Positions 45,551-57,338 of a stretch of 64,000 nt of DNA are shown here, piece by piece. The notes under the pieces are model-generated. The model ran no database searches. It saw nothing but the letters and a program-made list of their open reading frames with translations, and was not told the DNA's origin. The position numbers were made by a program, and so were the translations under genes. The first letter of the stretch is position 1; the number at the start of each line of letters is the position of its first letter. Origin of the DNA: Sepioteuthis lessoniana (Eukaryota; Mollusca; Cephalopoda; Myopsida; Loliginidae); contig OY757904.1 of the NCBI GenBank assembly GCA_963585895.1, positions 25,666,990 to 25,730,989 of the forward strand, read 5' to 3'.

Positions 45551-46236
45551 GATTCTCTGCGCATATTGTAATCCGATTTTCCGATGAGAACAAAAAAAAA
45601 TTAAATAAATAAGTAAATAAATAAATAAATAGATAAAAAACAAAAGAAAATAAAATGAAACTGATTTTTCAAACTAAATAAACATGAAAAGCATTTTCCT
45701 AATTCTGAAGAAAAATCACCAGCTGTTAAATTGCATTTTTATTAAGTAAATCTAGTGTCAATATCTGTCCAATCATGAGGAGAATTTTGATTTTCATGCT
45801 TAAGTAAATAAAGTGAGTAATTTTACAACGTTCCCTGAGGTAAAAATAAAGGTAATACATTATTTAAAGGAAGTATGATGCAATCCAATACACACAGGCA
45901 CTCACACAAAAACACAAACACGCAAACAAACAAATGCATATTATCATTATTTTAATCCTTAGAGTTTTTAACATCAGCGTTAGCTGATGGTTTTTCACTG
46001 GAGTCTGAGTTACAGCAAGTTTTCAGGACTCGTCTTAGCATTCTGGCCGTTCTCAGCAATGCTGTCTTTTGGATAGTCTCTACCCGTCGGCACACTTCCT
46101 AGTCCTCCAGGCCTTTTAATCATCCTTTAGTTATTATGCCTACGGCACCAAACACAATTGGTATAATCGTTGCTTTTCTGTTCAATAGGTATGGCAATTC
46201 TCTAGCAAGGTAAAGGTACATAGCCTTCTTTTCACT

Positions 46237-46614
46237 TTACTTCAGATTTATTCTGTGGTCCGCCGGGACCGCAAAGTCGACAATTTTGCAAATTCTCTTT
46301 TCTGTGTTAATTATTTTAAGGTCTGGTCTTCTGGTTGGGATTAGGTGATCCGTTTGTATGTTAAAGTCCAATAGGAGTTTATGCGTTTCATTTTCTAGGA
46401 CAGGTTTTGGGTTGTGCATATACCATTTGTTATTATGGTCAAATTTAAATTTCTTGCACATTTCACAGTGGATCACCTTGGCGACCCAGTCTTGTCTCGC
46501 CTTATACTCTTTCTGTGCTAATTTGCTGCATTCGCTTATTATGTGATTGATCTTTTCGTCTCTGTCACCGCCAATCCTATATTTACTGTTTTGTTGCGTC
46601 TTATCTATTCTCAC
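46237..46614 (-). pseudogene. R4-like restriction-like endonuclease domain
   Basis: 125 codons forming the C-terminal third of the LINE protein. It contains 'CSKLAQKEYKARQDWVAKVI', the Cys pair in 'HCEMCKK' followed by 'HNNKWYMH', which could be a zinc-binding knuckle (C-x2-C, H-x6-H), and the PD-(D/E)XK-like core 'RPDLKI...CKIVDFAVPAD'. It would cut the target DNA. A stop at about 46700 separates it from the RT part. Confidence 0.85.
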
Positions 46615-46698
46615 TTTGATATGATTCGTTTTTATGGCATTATCCTGTGCTGCTATTAGGAGAGATTCTGTTTCTTTCTTAAAGTTTCTTTTTCTTAG

Positions 46699-47328
46699 TT
46701 ATGTCCAAGTTTTGTCGTGTGAGATATCGTTTATTAGTCGTTTAAAGCGGCCATAGAGTTGTTTTCCTTCCCATTTTTGTTTCCTAGTTACTGTCATTCT
46801 GTTGTTCATCGTGTTCTCAGTTTCGTGTGTGGTGGCTGTAATGAGTCCTCCTTCGTGTTTTTGTAAATAGTTTTCGAGTCGATTTATGGATGTGTCAACG
46901 CTGTCTTCAATGCTGGCAAGTCCGCTTCCTCCCTCTTTTCGAGATACATATAGTCTGTCAACGTCGTCTCTGGGATGTAATGCCATATGCATTGTGATTA
47001 GTTTTCTTGTCCTTTGGTCCATTTGTTTAAGTTCCTCTCGGGCCCACTTGAGAAAGTGTCCAGAATATCTAACGAGAGGTACAGCCCAAGTATTTATTCC
47101 TTTGATGAGGTTTCTGCTATTGATTTTTGTCTCGAGTAGTTTTCTATTTCTTCTGAGGTATTCTTTCTGGATTTTTTCTCTCATTTCTGCTTGTTTCATG
47201 GTGTCAGCTTCCAAGATGCCCAAGTATTTGTAGGTTTCATTTTCTGCGAGTGTTTTTATCTTATCCTTGTTTGGTAGTTCCATCCTGTCAGATTTTTTTG
47301 GCCACTTTTCATTACAAGCTTTGCACAT
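46699..47328 (-). pseudogene. R4-like RT thumb and linker segment
   Basis: 209 codons, +1/-1 shifted relative to the RT frame to its right (overlap 47256-47328). It contains 'ENETYKYLGILEADTMKQAE', 'GINTWAVPLVRYSGHFLKWA', 'MDQRTRKLITMHMALHPRDD' and 'RLYVSRKEGGSGLASIED', the conserved region between RT and endonuclease in this group. It ends at a stop before the endonuclease segment. Confidence 0.88.
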
Positions 47329-48473
47329 TTTTCTAAACCAAATTCCATTCCTATATCCCGGTTGTATATTCTAACAGTATGTATTAGGGTTTCCAGTTCT
47401 TTTTCATTTTTTGCCAAAAGTTTGATGTCGTCCATGTACGTTAAATGATTAACTTTTTCCTGTGATATGCCGAGTTTGTATCGGCATGTGCATTTTCTGA
47501 GTATGTGGTTAAGTGACATCATGGCAATTATGAATAGTAAGGGTGATAGAGCATCTCCTTGGAAGATCCCTCTCTGGATCTTTGCTTCAGCTAATTTTCT
47601 TTCTCCTGCTGTCAGTTCGATTCTCCAGGTTTTCATAGTTTTGTCGATGAAGTTTATGACTTCGTCTAATATTTTGTACATTTTGAGGCTGTTTATTATC
47701 CAGCTATGCGGAACCATATCATATGCCTTCTTGTAGTCAATCCAGGCCATAGCTAGATTTTTCCGTCTTGTCTTGCTCTCATCTGTTTGTAGGCATTTGT
47801 TCATTTCTAATACTAGTCTGTCGTGAACTGAGGTGGACTTCTTGAACCAGAAACCATGTATTCCATCATGGCCTGGCGTTTTCCTGTTTGATTCTTTTTT
47901 AAGTGTCGTTCTGAGTAAATCAGTGTGTATTTCAGCTTTTGGGCCTTCTTCGAGTTGTTCTAGTTCTCTTGTGATATGGTTTATCCATTCAGCCTTTTCA
48001 TTGTGTTGTTTTGGTTGCCATATTTTAGTCCAGAACCGTTCGGTTTCTTTCGCATTCGGCTGTTGATGTGTTTTATTGTCATCCCCTCTCAATTCTTGAT
48101 AGAATTTTCTTTCATTGTTTTGGAATGTCCTATTTTGTCTGTATTGTTTTACCCTTTGTCGATATCTCTTTAATCTTCCTTCTTTTGCTAGTACTTTCTG
48201 GTGTATTTCCTCAAGTTGTACCGTAAGTTTTTCCTGTGTTGTCTTTTCTTTCCTGTTTATTTCAGCGTTTTTCTTTTGTTTTACCACTTTCAGTTGTTTT
48301 CCTAGGTTTTCTTTCTGAGTTTCTATTCCAAATTCCCATCCTGGTTTTGACTTTGCTTTCGTGTTTTTTAAGAGTATCCCAATGTTCTCGCAAACTAAGT
48401 TTGCTCCAGCATAAATTAGTTCATTTAAATCGGTTATGTTATTTGTTGGTATATATGTCAGTACTTGATTCAT
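47256..48473 (-). pseudogene. R4-like reverse transcriptase, internally deleted
   Basis: 405 codons. Residues 1-140 are Lys/Glu-rich and probably helical. 'NRKTPGHDGIHGFWFKK' (about residue 215) is the linker just before RT. After 'LVLEMNKCLQTDES' the frame jumps directly to 'RRKNLAMAWIDYKKAYD' (Asp at about 246), so the RT motifs containing the 'NYRPITCLP' region are deleted. 'RGIFQGDALSPLLFIIA' and the catalytic 'YMDD' (346-349) follow. The catalytic Asp residues are intact, but the missing RT N-terminus and the frame break at 47256-47328 make it non-functional. Confidence 0.9.
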
Positions 48474-48970
48474 TTTATTCGTCTCTGCCTTAACTATTTT
48501 CCATTCAATGTTTCTTAATGATGGTAAGGTGGTCTTTTCACTGATTAAAATTCTCTTTAAATTTTTTAAAATTAACTTTTGTTCTTGTGTTAGTATTAGG
48601 TTGTTTTGTTGGGTAGTGTTTTGTTGGGTGGAGTTTCCATTTTCCGAAGTTGGTTCTTTTTGGATGGGCTGTTTTTGTTTGTTTATATTTGGTGTGTCAG
48701 GTAATGTATTTCTCGTTTCTTGATCATTTTTTGGTGTATTTCAATTATTTTGAATTCTGAAAACCAACCTTTCTTCATTATCATTGTAACTTGATCAGTG
48801 AGTCTGACTAGTTGTCTGAAAAATAGAAAGTTCTTGCCATATCTCCATCATTCTTTCCTGTATCCTCTATGTGTAGGGTTACTCTCAAAATAGCAGTGTA
48901 GCGCAACTTGGTTTTCTTCCCTAGTCCATGTTTTCCGATTAGGTCTCTGGTTGGTGGGGTTCATTGAGTT

Positions 48971-50003
48971 GTTATTTGTGTACCTGAAAAGAGATCAACC
49001 AACATTCGCAGGATGACGATCAGGTCTCCCATGTTGGCTATCAAGAGAACACCTGCCCCAAGTTGTGTAAAATATGAATTTGACATTTTTATCATGGGGG
49101 ATATATTGTGGCTATACCAGACCCAGGGGTTGTTTAAATTCTGTGCACCTGATACAGACGTGACAGATGACAGTCATGGTGACTGTACATTGACTGCGGG
49201 CCACAAAAAAAATAAAGATAAATATAAGTTTTAACTTAGTTAAGTCCGTTTTCTTACTCTTATTTCATAAGATAATCATTCCCGTGTGAACTTCTTGTTT
49301 CCTATTGCCCGATGGTCAATTTCCTATTGAGCTCGTAATAATATAAATTTAGTTTCTGATACTTTCCTAATATGAGAATGGAAATATTGTAATACTTTAA
49401 GTCCCAATCGAATACAGATTTTCCGGTTAGAGAAGAGTCACACGTGATAGAGATTGTGAGAGGGGGCTATATATATATGTTTGGTTGGGGTGGTTTTAGG
49501 GAGTTTTTGGGGGGCGGAGAATTCCATTTCGTTCACACATTCCAATTATTAAAAAATTACATTAGTCACGGAACTAGGGCGCTAAATTTAAAACAAATCT
49601 ATTTTGTCTTCTCAAAAATATTCACCTGGAATAAACATTGCCCATTAGTTAGCAAGTCTTCATTTAAATTCAAATGTTAAGCAAACGATTTTTACGAGAC
49701 GCGAAAATCATCAATTTAAATAGACAGTAACCAAAAATTTACCTTTGAGTAGACATTTACAGCAACAGATATGTTTTCTCTGAACCCCACCAATGTTTTC
49801 AAACTACTGTGGTCATTTTTATACATTTCAACAATTGCTTAGCACGTATTCCTTCGAGAATATTCCATTCGAAGCCTATATTTGGAGAATGGGGAGGGTT
49901 CGGTCATTCATCTTTTTCCTTTTTTGGTTTTACTTTTACAAAATTGCTTTTTGGTTTTAATTTTTAAGTAGCTCATGTTTGGTTGGGGAGATTTTTTGGG
50001 AGC

Positions 50004-50007
<4 letters not shown>
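48971..50007. other. no feature recognised
   Basis: A 73-codon plus frame (49013-49234) has no recognisable domain. The rest is AT-rich. Confidence 0.45.
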
Positions 50008-50042
<35 letters not shown>

Positions 50043-50061
50043 GTTGTTGTTGTTGTTGTTG
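50008..50061. repeat. (TTA)n-(TTG)n trinucleotide array
   Basis: About 11 TTA units followed by six TTG units. Confidence 0.95.
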
Positions 50062-50830
50062 GATTGAGAGAATAGTCCCCAGTATAGAAACATCCAAGTT
50101 AATATAGATTATTCTTAAATGGCCTATAAATGTCAAGAACTGCGTTGTCGAAACAGAGAAAAGTAAAAAATTTAAAAAAATAAATGATAATATTCCATTT
50201 GACATCCCGATGAATTTCTATGTTCTATAGTTAAGTAAATCACGAGAAATAGAGTTTAGAAAAGAGACGTGTTATTACGATAAATAGTCTTATATTAAGT
50301 AGTCATTTCCTTAAAGAGTATGTTGACTTGTATTATTATCTAGAAAGAACACCATTTAATGTACTGAGAATTATACGTTCAAAGATAATGTGATTCAACT
50401 TTCAACAATCTCAGTATAAGAAGGAATCACAAATCAAATAAAGATTATCATCAAGCATTTTCATTTGTAGGTAAATTAACAAAGAAATTAGGAAACGAAA
50501 TCTGATGTTTGATATATGAAAAATGTACAACAAGAAATTGATCTGGATATTATCATTAGATGTACACATCTGCAAAATGAACTCTGATTTCATTTGGAAT
50601 TTAAGAACACAAACAAATTACAGGAAAATCTTTAGAAAAGACTAAAACAGAAAATAAATAAGAGCGTTTTAGATGAAAAATATTTCGTTGTATACAAAAT
50701 AATTCTTATTTTCAATTTATTACTAAGAAATAAAAAAAACACCTGAAAACATATTTTTATTAAAACCACGGAAGATTTTTCCAAAAACTTAATCTAAAAG
50801 TAAAAAAAAAAAGGATTTCTTGAAAAATAT
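50062..50830. other. no feature recognised
   Basis: AT-rich sequence with short poly-A runs and no gene signal. Confidence 0.5.
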
Positions 50831-51711
50831 TACAGGTCGGAACGATAAAATTGCCGTCCTAAACAAAACAACACTACGGCTTTATTTTAGAACTTTTATT
50901 GAAAAAATCAATTCAGATAACCTGATTATGTAGAAGAACTGACATCTATTCAATGTTGCCGCTTTCAGCCTCAATCACCTCCTCAATACGGATCCGGAAC
51001 TGAGAGAATGCCTTTTCCACAAGCGCCGACGGGAGCTCGGCGAATACTCGGCGGATGGCGGCGATCAGGCTGGCTTTGGTGTTGTGAGAGGTCATGTTGG
51101 TGATGTTCTCGACGTATGGCCAAACGAAGTAGTCCAGTGGGTTCAAGGAGGGGAGGAGGGGCCAGTGAGAGAATGGTACAAAGTCGTAGCACTCCTTCTG
51201 AAGCCAAGCCTGGGTCTCTTTGGAATTGTGGGCCGGCGCCTAGTCCTGCCACCGGCCACCTGATTACCACCATTTGATCAACACACTCTTTAGCACATCC
51301 GGGTAGATTTTTGTGTTGATTTTCAAGCCGACTTCGAAGATGTGAGGTGGCATGATGTGGCCCTCACATGAAAGCACACCAAAGACCATAACCATAGCCG
51401 GAAACTTTTTCATCACCATGGGTATGTCCCTGTTATTCGTGGCAATCTAGATTTGCATTTTGAGGGTGCTGGCAATGGTCCTGTTGTCATAACTTGGATC
51501 GGTAGTAAGCATCAGTTGTACAGATGCGCATCTTCGATCTCGCTCGTTGAACATTCAGTCATTTTCAGACATGATCCTATCGCACTTGGGATTTGTACAC
51601 AACTGGCCAACTAGCAGATTATCTGCAACAAAAAGAAAACCGGTTTTAATAAAACGGAAATGGAATCATGTCATCTTTTCTTGGGCGACAATTTTATCGT
51701 CCCACCCTGTA
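50831..51711 (-). mobile_element. Tc1/mariner-type element, deleted, clear TIRs
   Basis: The left end TACAGGTCGGAACGATAAAA and the reverse of the right end TACAGGGTGGGACGATAAAA form a terminal inverted repeat of about 28 bp with TA at the outer edge. On the minus strand the remnant shows 'ERDRRCASVQLMLTTDPSYD' (helix-turn-helix), then after a deletion 'MVMKKFPAMVMVFGVLSCEG', 'QD.APAHNSKETQAWLQKEC' with a stop beside the Asp, 'NPLDYFVWPYVE' and 'RRVFAELPSALVEKAF...FRIRIEEVIEAESGNIE'. There are 36 residues between the last two acidic residues, so it differs from the DD34D mariners at 18 and 25 kb. Confidence 0.9.
50946..51146 (-). pseudogene. Tc1/mariner transposase C-terminus
   Basis: 66 codons carrying the third catalytic Asp ('NPLDYFVW') and the family C-terminus. 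The coding region upstream is interrupted by stops at the codon after the second Asp and after 'LIKWW', and by an internal deletion removing the first catalytic block. It is not functional. Confidence 0.88.
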
Positions 51712-52090
51712 TGTGAAGGAGAAAACTACTATTCTTTTTTTCTTTCAATTCAACTTCCAAAATAACATAATTCTTGTGAATGAATTAAAATAATGATTTC
51801 ATGTATACCCAAGAAGTCTCGAGATTTGTCAAAGAGAAAAATTCTGGGAGACAACTTGATGAAAAGGAAGGACGATGTACGGAGATATATAAGAATACCA
51901 CAGGTACAGACAGAAAAGCAGGATATCACAGACATAATTTCTAATGCTTGATGTCTTTCAGTTTATCGCTTATGTGATCATCCGATCTTGGGCGCTGAGA
52001 TCTTATATTCTGGGACTTGAATGTTGACTTATTTGGTTTCATGATTGACTCTTTAGGTCAGAGAAGCTTTTCCGCCCAGTTTACGTCAGT

Positions 52091-52148
52091 TGGCGAGAGA
52101 GGGTCAGGGATATCCGTGCTGCCAGCACGATATGATGATGATGATAAT
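52091..52148 (+). mobile_element. RTE-type LINE, 57-bp 3' end only
   Basis: 'TGGCGAGAGAGGGTCAGGG', 'ATATCCGTGCTGCCAGCACG' and the ATATGATGATGATGATAAT tail are essentially identical to the end of the 34-37 kb copy (from about 37058). It is an extreme 5' truncation, and its near-identity shows it is recent. Confidence 0.92.
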
Positions 52149-52448
52149 GTGATAATCTTTCTTGTTTACACGTGGACATATTGAATTACCACTTCTTACA
52201 TATTTAAGTTTATAACAGACTTTCCTGTCTCTTATAAACTTTACTTAAGATTACATACGATCAGGACATTTCTACATACTAATAATTGATTCCACTTTTG
52301 TATATTTTCTTTTTATATTTAGCAATGAAAAAAATTATTATTAATTTTAAGGAAATTCTTGCATATTTATAATTAAAAGAAACAGAATTTATCAATCTAA
52401 TATGCCCCAATACAAATTATCCAATACTCTGTTGAATAAATTGAATAT
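52149..52448. other. no feature recognised
   Basis: AT-rich sequence with no gene signal. Confidence 0.5.
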
Positions 52449-52783
<335 letters not shown>

Positions 52784-52995
52784 TGGCGAACGTAGTCGAG
52801 GCCAACCCGAAGTCTCCCTTTTCATAAACTACAACACCCAGCTATAGAGGAAGGCGCTACTCTTTTCTCTGGATTGCTCCACTTTACTCTTGATCTCTAC
52901 CTTCAAATCCTGAGTGCAAGCTTGACGGCATCCAGAACTACTTTTTTTTGGCATCTTTGCTAGGATTCGACATGCGTCATAAACTTGACGTGGGT
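52784..52995 (-). mobile_element. tRNA-derived SINE, family 2
   Basis: Minus-strand copy whose 3' end abuts the TA array. It shares 'GAGTAGCGCCTTCC', 'AGAGTAAAGTGGAGCAATCC' and 'GAAAAGGGAGACTTCGGGTT' (minus sense) with the 63-kb copy. The tRNA-like head on the right is eroded. Confidence 0.75.
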
Positions 52996-54459
52996 CATAA
53001 TGTTAAAAAAAAAATAAATAAATAAAAACAGCACAATTTTTTAATAATCTGAGAAGCATCATAATTTTTCTAGACACAAAAACCTCGTGAATTAATTTAA
53101 CTAATGAAGAAGAAAATGACAGATTTAAATTGGCCTATGAATATGCTCCAAATAATTGATATTCTACTCCTCATCTAGTTTTATGATTAACAAAAAGATC
53201 ACTTGAGACATATTTTTTCCATTAAATATCCTGTGCTCTCTTTAATTTTACCTGATATATTTTTGCCTATTTCTTCCATTATTTGCGTAAGTCTTTTCGT
53301 GACAAAACATATCTCTTAATTCAGTCGTCAATTTGGGGAAAAATCAAATATCCCCAATCTAGTTTTCAGTAATTCTGTCATGTAGATGCTCAGTGTAGTC
53401 GTGTTAACAATGTTGAGAAAATAATGTTTCTGTGTCAGAATTCTTAAATAAATAGTGTTATCTTTTCTATTGGAGGTGTATTGAATATCACTTTGAATTG
53501 ATTGAAAATAAACTTAATTATCCAGATATTATTATATATTGTAAAATCTTAATGAGGGTATTATCTAGAATCAGTCAATACAAACACACAAAAATTATGC
53601 GACAAAATGATTACACAGAATGTAAATGCTTGAGAAAGAAATCTCTTTAGAGAAAGAAAATGTTCTTCATATTCTATTTGATTTTATGTATTTATAAAAT
53701 AAAGATCTATGAATTCAATGTTGGCTAATGGCTGAGGTAGTTGTATGCATGTTCATATCCGAGTAAGATGAATAGAATTGAAACTGATTTTAAAGAGTGA
53801 ATTTAATCAACCTTTCTTACAGAATTGGTGGAGCAACATTTTCTAATTTATCTTTAGCTAATTTTATCAAAGTTTGGAAAACGCCTTTATATATTTCATA
53901 CTTAAAACTTTTATATATGTGCATATGCATCATTATTCATCAATCTTCTCCGATAGTTTTCCTCTTAATCCTTCAGTATCGTCTGGATTGACTACTTCTC
54001 TTTAACTGTATCTGTAGATAACTTTTCCAATCAGCAGTAGACTCGGAATCCTGGTTGTACAAATCACAAACTGACATCATGATGACTGTCGAACTTTCTT
54101 AATTCGAGTCATGTTGAAAGATATTGAGCAGTACCAGGGTTAGTTTCGAACCAAACACAAATTGGCCGATTTTACGAAAAATGAAGGAAATGATGAAATC
54201 AAACCAAAAATAAAGGGCGTTCTGCTCTCATCTCCCATAGGATGTCATGTGATTTACGTAGAGAGAACATGGTCACAAAAAGTACATTTTCAAGCATGGT
54301 CTTGAATCTGAGATTCCGAAATGGTTAACATTTTCGGATGTAGCATCATATTTTCATGACTTTTACATCAATTATCAAAGGAGGCAAATCTCACGGTAAT
54401 TATCTTTTTCTATTCAGATCTTTGAATGCTAGCTCTTGCCCTATGAATATATTCATTTT

Positions 54460-54462
<3 letters not shown>
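52996..54462. other. no feature recognised
   Basis: AT-rich sequence. Frames of 60 or so codons only, with no recognisable motif. Confidence 0.5.

Positions 54463-54555
<93 letters not shown>
54463..54555. repeat. (TA)n-(TG)n compound microsatellite
   Basis: TA run at 54463-54507 then TG run to 54555. It lies at the 3' edge of the Penelope-like element. Confidence 0.95.
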
Positions 54556-54557
<2 letters not shown>

Positions 54558-54656
54558 ATATTTTTTTGGTAATTCTTTCGAATTGCCGTATCGATCTTAC
54601 GATATTCGGTGGGAATTGGTTGATAAACCTTCCACAATTAGTTATTTCCCGAGTAC

Positions 54657-54684
54657 TTTGTGCCCAACTTTGGGCCATCATCAG
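54657..54684 (-). ncRNA. hammerhead-like core, altered copy
   Basis: On the minus strand CTGATGA (54684-54678) and the hairpin TGGCCC...GGGCA are kept, but the second conserved string is CAAA instead of GAAA. A substitution of that G is expected to abolish activity. It is probably a decayed version of the motif at 8945-8972. Confidence 0.35.
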
Positions 54685-55618
54685 GGGTGGATATATTACA
54701 CGAGTGACGTAACTTTTGTATGTACATTACTACTTTGTCAGAGTAAGCGTTTGTACTGTTGTATTGTGTAGCGTTTACTTTTCACATTTGTTTCTATAAA
54801 TAGTGTCAGTATCTAAATACATTTAAGTACATTAGAACTGGTTTCAAAACAATTCTATTATGTTCGGGTTGTATGTTCCTAATATGTAGTACCTCGAGAA
54901 TCTGTATTTTTGCTTGTTATTTTGTTGTTTTAATATTGTGTTTTCGGTAAGAATTTTCCGTAATTCTGTTGTTGGATAGGAATGCTTTTTTTAAATGCTA
55001 TGCTATGGAACTTGTGTCAGAAAGGTGCATTGTAACTCTTTTCGATAGGGTAGTTGAGGTTAAAACCGACATATATATTGTTATTTTCAGAGGTACAATC
55101 TCCTAAAATACATTTAAATTAGTATATAAGTTAGTTTTTTGTACAAAACTACAATCCAGGGAGAGGATTTATTTTTAATGAGTAAGTTGGAGGTTTTAGA
55201 TTTATTATTGTATATAATAAGTTTTATCTTTTATTAGGATCAGTGGGGATTATGTTTCTTTAAAACAATGCTTTTAATATTTTTTCATCTTATTTATAAT
55301 AATAGTCCATTTGATTGCGGTAAAAAAAGTTTGATAAATGTCCGTTGACTGGGCGGAGTGGTACAGTACTTATGTTGTTGGTTTTCAATCATACTTTTAA
55401 TTTATTAATCAACAATATACTTAGGAAATCCATTATTGATGAGAGCTTGTTTTTTGTTTTCTACCTATTTATAAATATTGTTTTGGAGGAGGAGATCAGT
55501 TTGGCACAGGATATCAGGTTATTCATAATTGCTTTTTTATATCTGAAGGTGTATTCATTTTTAAAGTTGAGAGTACATGAAGTATTATTAAAGGGTTTTT
55601 TGTAAGTAGAGGTTGTGA

Positions 55619-55641
55619 AGTTATTATTATTATTATTATTA

Positions 55642-55690
<49 letters not shown>

Positions 55691-55691
55691 C
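55619..55691. repeat. (ATT)n array in the Penelope frame
   Basis: About 24 ATT units (AAT in the coding sense) lie in frame directly after 'FLDVLID', lengthening the protein by a run of Asn codons. Confidence 0.95.
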
Positions 55692-55895
55692 AATGAGAAC
55701 ATCTAAAAAGGAATTTTTTTTTTTGTTTAAATCATGAGTAAAGTTAAGAACTGAATGTTTGGGAAGGTGTCTTGCAGTATGTTGATTTCGCTAATATTAT
55801 TAGCAAGAATAACTATATCATCAACTTATCTTAGGTATATTGCTGGTTTTTTAATGAAATTAGATATTTTATTTTCGAGGTTGGGCATGTAGAAA

Positions 55896-55902
55896 TTATA
55901 TA

Positions 55903-55971
<69 letters not shown>
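55896..55971. repeat. (TA)n microsatellite
   Basis: TA array of about 75 bp with one interruption, at the 5' truncation of the Penelope-like element. Confidence 0.95.
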
Positions 55972-55975
<4 letters not shown>

Positions 55976-56819
55976 AGGTTTACCTGCATCCGTATTCACG
56001 TCAGTATAGGAATGTGTCTATTTTCGTAATGTAAAAAACAAAACAAAAGAAAAGTGCTGATGGGCATAAATTAACGGTAATTAAAACGTTGAAAAAGTTG
56101 GAAGCAAAAATAAAAACCTGGCAATATTTTTTTGTAATTGATAGAACTTCTTTACATTATATGCATGTGATGTCATAACAGGTATTATTCATACCATAAA
56201 TCTACGGACGAGTGTTTTAAGTTGTAATCTAGCAGAAATACACGATATACTTGAAGATGTTTTTGCCTAGGGGAATAAACAGAAAACAGGTATGACTTGT
56301 CTAACCATAGGAGCATATGAAGCTGCAAGACAAGCCAAATCATAAACAGTAGACAACATTAAGCACATTGAAGTTTTCGGTCAAGATTACAGATGGCACT
56401 GAATTCGAGTTGTGTGTGAGCAAATTGATTTTTCAGAGACGTTGGTCCAAACCAAACTTGGTTCTTGTAACGTGCCATCTCGTAGTATAAGAAAGCATCT
56501 GAATGAAAATATTTGGGACGATTTATCACATCTGCAGTAATGTTGACCTGGCAATTTTATATTATCAACTGATGGGCACCTATATTTTAATACACTGAAG
56601 CTGTAGATATGTAAATGTTGCTCCAGTTGCCAAACACCATAGTCCTTGATGAGGGTACTAATGCACTCTAGTCCTTTTTGCGAAAGTGCAACAATCTTTT
56701 TGACGATTACATTGAATGACTAGTGCCTCATACAACATTTTAGAGTTGTGGAATCTTAAAAACGTTAGATTAGTAAATGTTATGACTTTCTTCCTTGACG
56801 TCCATCGTCTTCCTCTATC
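55972..56819. other. no feature recognised
   Basis: No repeat match or gene signal seen. Confidence 0.5.
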
Positions 56820-56890
56820 CTTTCTTTCCCTCTCTCTCTTTCTCTCTCTTTCCCTCTCTCACACACACATGCACACACACACACACACAT
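56820..56890. repeat. (CT)n/(AC)n tracts at a LINE tail
   Basis: CT-rich run at 56828-56860 and AC run at 56861-56889, directly beside the 3' tail of the minus-strand LINE. Confidence 0.9.
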
Positions 56891-56903
56891 ATCATCATCA
56901 TCA

Positions 56904-57278
56904 TCATGTCGTGCCGCCAGCACTGATATCTCTGACCCTCTCTTGCCACTTCTCCGTATCGTTCATCGCCTCGGACAGGTCTTCGAGGCTACAACCCGTA
57001 TCCTCACGGAGGTGTTGTATGTATGTTCGAGATGGCCTTCCTGTATTTATTCGGCCATATTTGGGGGTCCATAGGAGTACATCACTTATGAGCTCGTCTC
57101 TGATTTTCCAGCAGTGTCCTGTATGTCTGGTTCGTCTAACTTGGATAGTTTTCGTGATGGGAGCTAGATGGCCGTATAGTGCCTTGTGGGGTGTTGCCCC
57201 CAGGACTTTTTCAATATTGGTCGCAGCATTCTTGTGTAATTGTCTAGCTTCTTCTCCAGCCGTTTTGTTAGCGTCCAA
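56904..57278 (-). pseudogene. RTE LINE protein C-terminal segment
   Basis: 124 codons: 'LHKNAATNIEKVLGATPHKAL', 'YGHLAPITKTIQVRRTRHTG', 'HCWKIRDELISDVLLWTPKY' and 'GRPSRTYIQHLREDTGC'. A frameshift near 57278 separates it from the RT segment. Confidence 0.88.
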
Positions 57279-57338
57279 GTGGTGAATCCATATAGCAGTA
57301 TCGACACGACCGCTGCTTGAAAGAAACTGCGTTTCATT

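Larger units (their letters stand above)
45945..48970 (-). mobile_element. R4/Dong-like LINE, best-preserved copy
   Basis: Minus-strand element of about 3 kb. Reading from 48970 leftwards: a Myb/SANT-like DNA-binding block ('TWTREENQVALHCYFESNPT', 'MEIWQEL'), a Lys/Glu-rich region, RT with YMDD, 'ENETYKYLGILEADTMKQ', a Cys-bearing 'VIHCEMCKKF', and the restriction-like endonuclease strip 'TRRPDLKIINTEKRICKIVD' followed by 'FAVPADHR'. The 3' UTR has the same short inverted 'ATCAGC..TAGCTGATG' hairpin as the plus copies and a degenerate TAA-like tail. One RT segment (motifs 1-2) is deleted, and the frame is broken at least twice, so it is inactive. The combination of RT and C-terminal restriction-like endonuclease fits the R2/R4/NeSL group. 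R4/Dong is preferred because of the association with TAA repeats. Confidence 0.9.
54556..55897 (-). mobile_element. Penelope-like element, degraded
   Basis: Reading minus from 55897: reverse-transcriptase end 'FYMPNLENKISNFI', 'AIYLR-stop-VDDIVILANN' (VDD at 55817-55825), 'NSFLDVLID' followed by an in-frame AAT expansion, 'YRKAIMNNLIS-A-LISSSKTIF' region, 'IPTDPNK', then the GIY-YIG endonuclease block 'CI-LGDCTSENNNIYVGF' (IYVG at about 55069-55080) and 'IAFKKSIPIQQQNYGKFLPK'. The non-coding end at 54556-54720 is shared with the 8.9-kb segment and holds a hammerhead-like motif. RT followed by GIY-YIG is diagnostic of Penelope-like elements. Many stops show it is dead, and the 5' part is cut at a TA array. 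Confidence 0.85.

Noticed and set aside
47467-48723. Plus-strand hydrophobic frames near 47-48.7 kb
   Set aside because: Antisense shadows of the Lys/Glu-rich R4-like protein; antisense of Lys/Glu codons reads as Phe/Leu.
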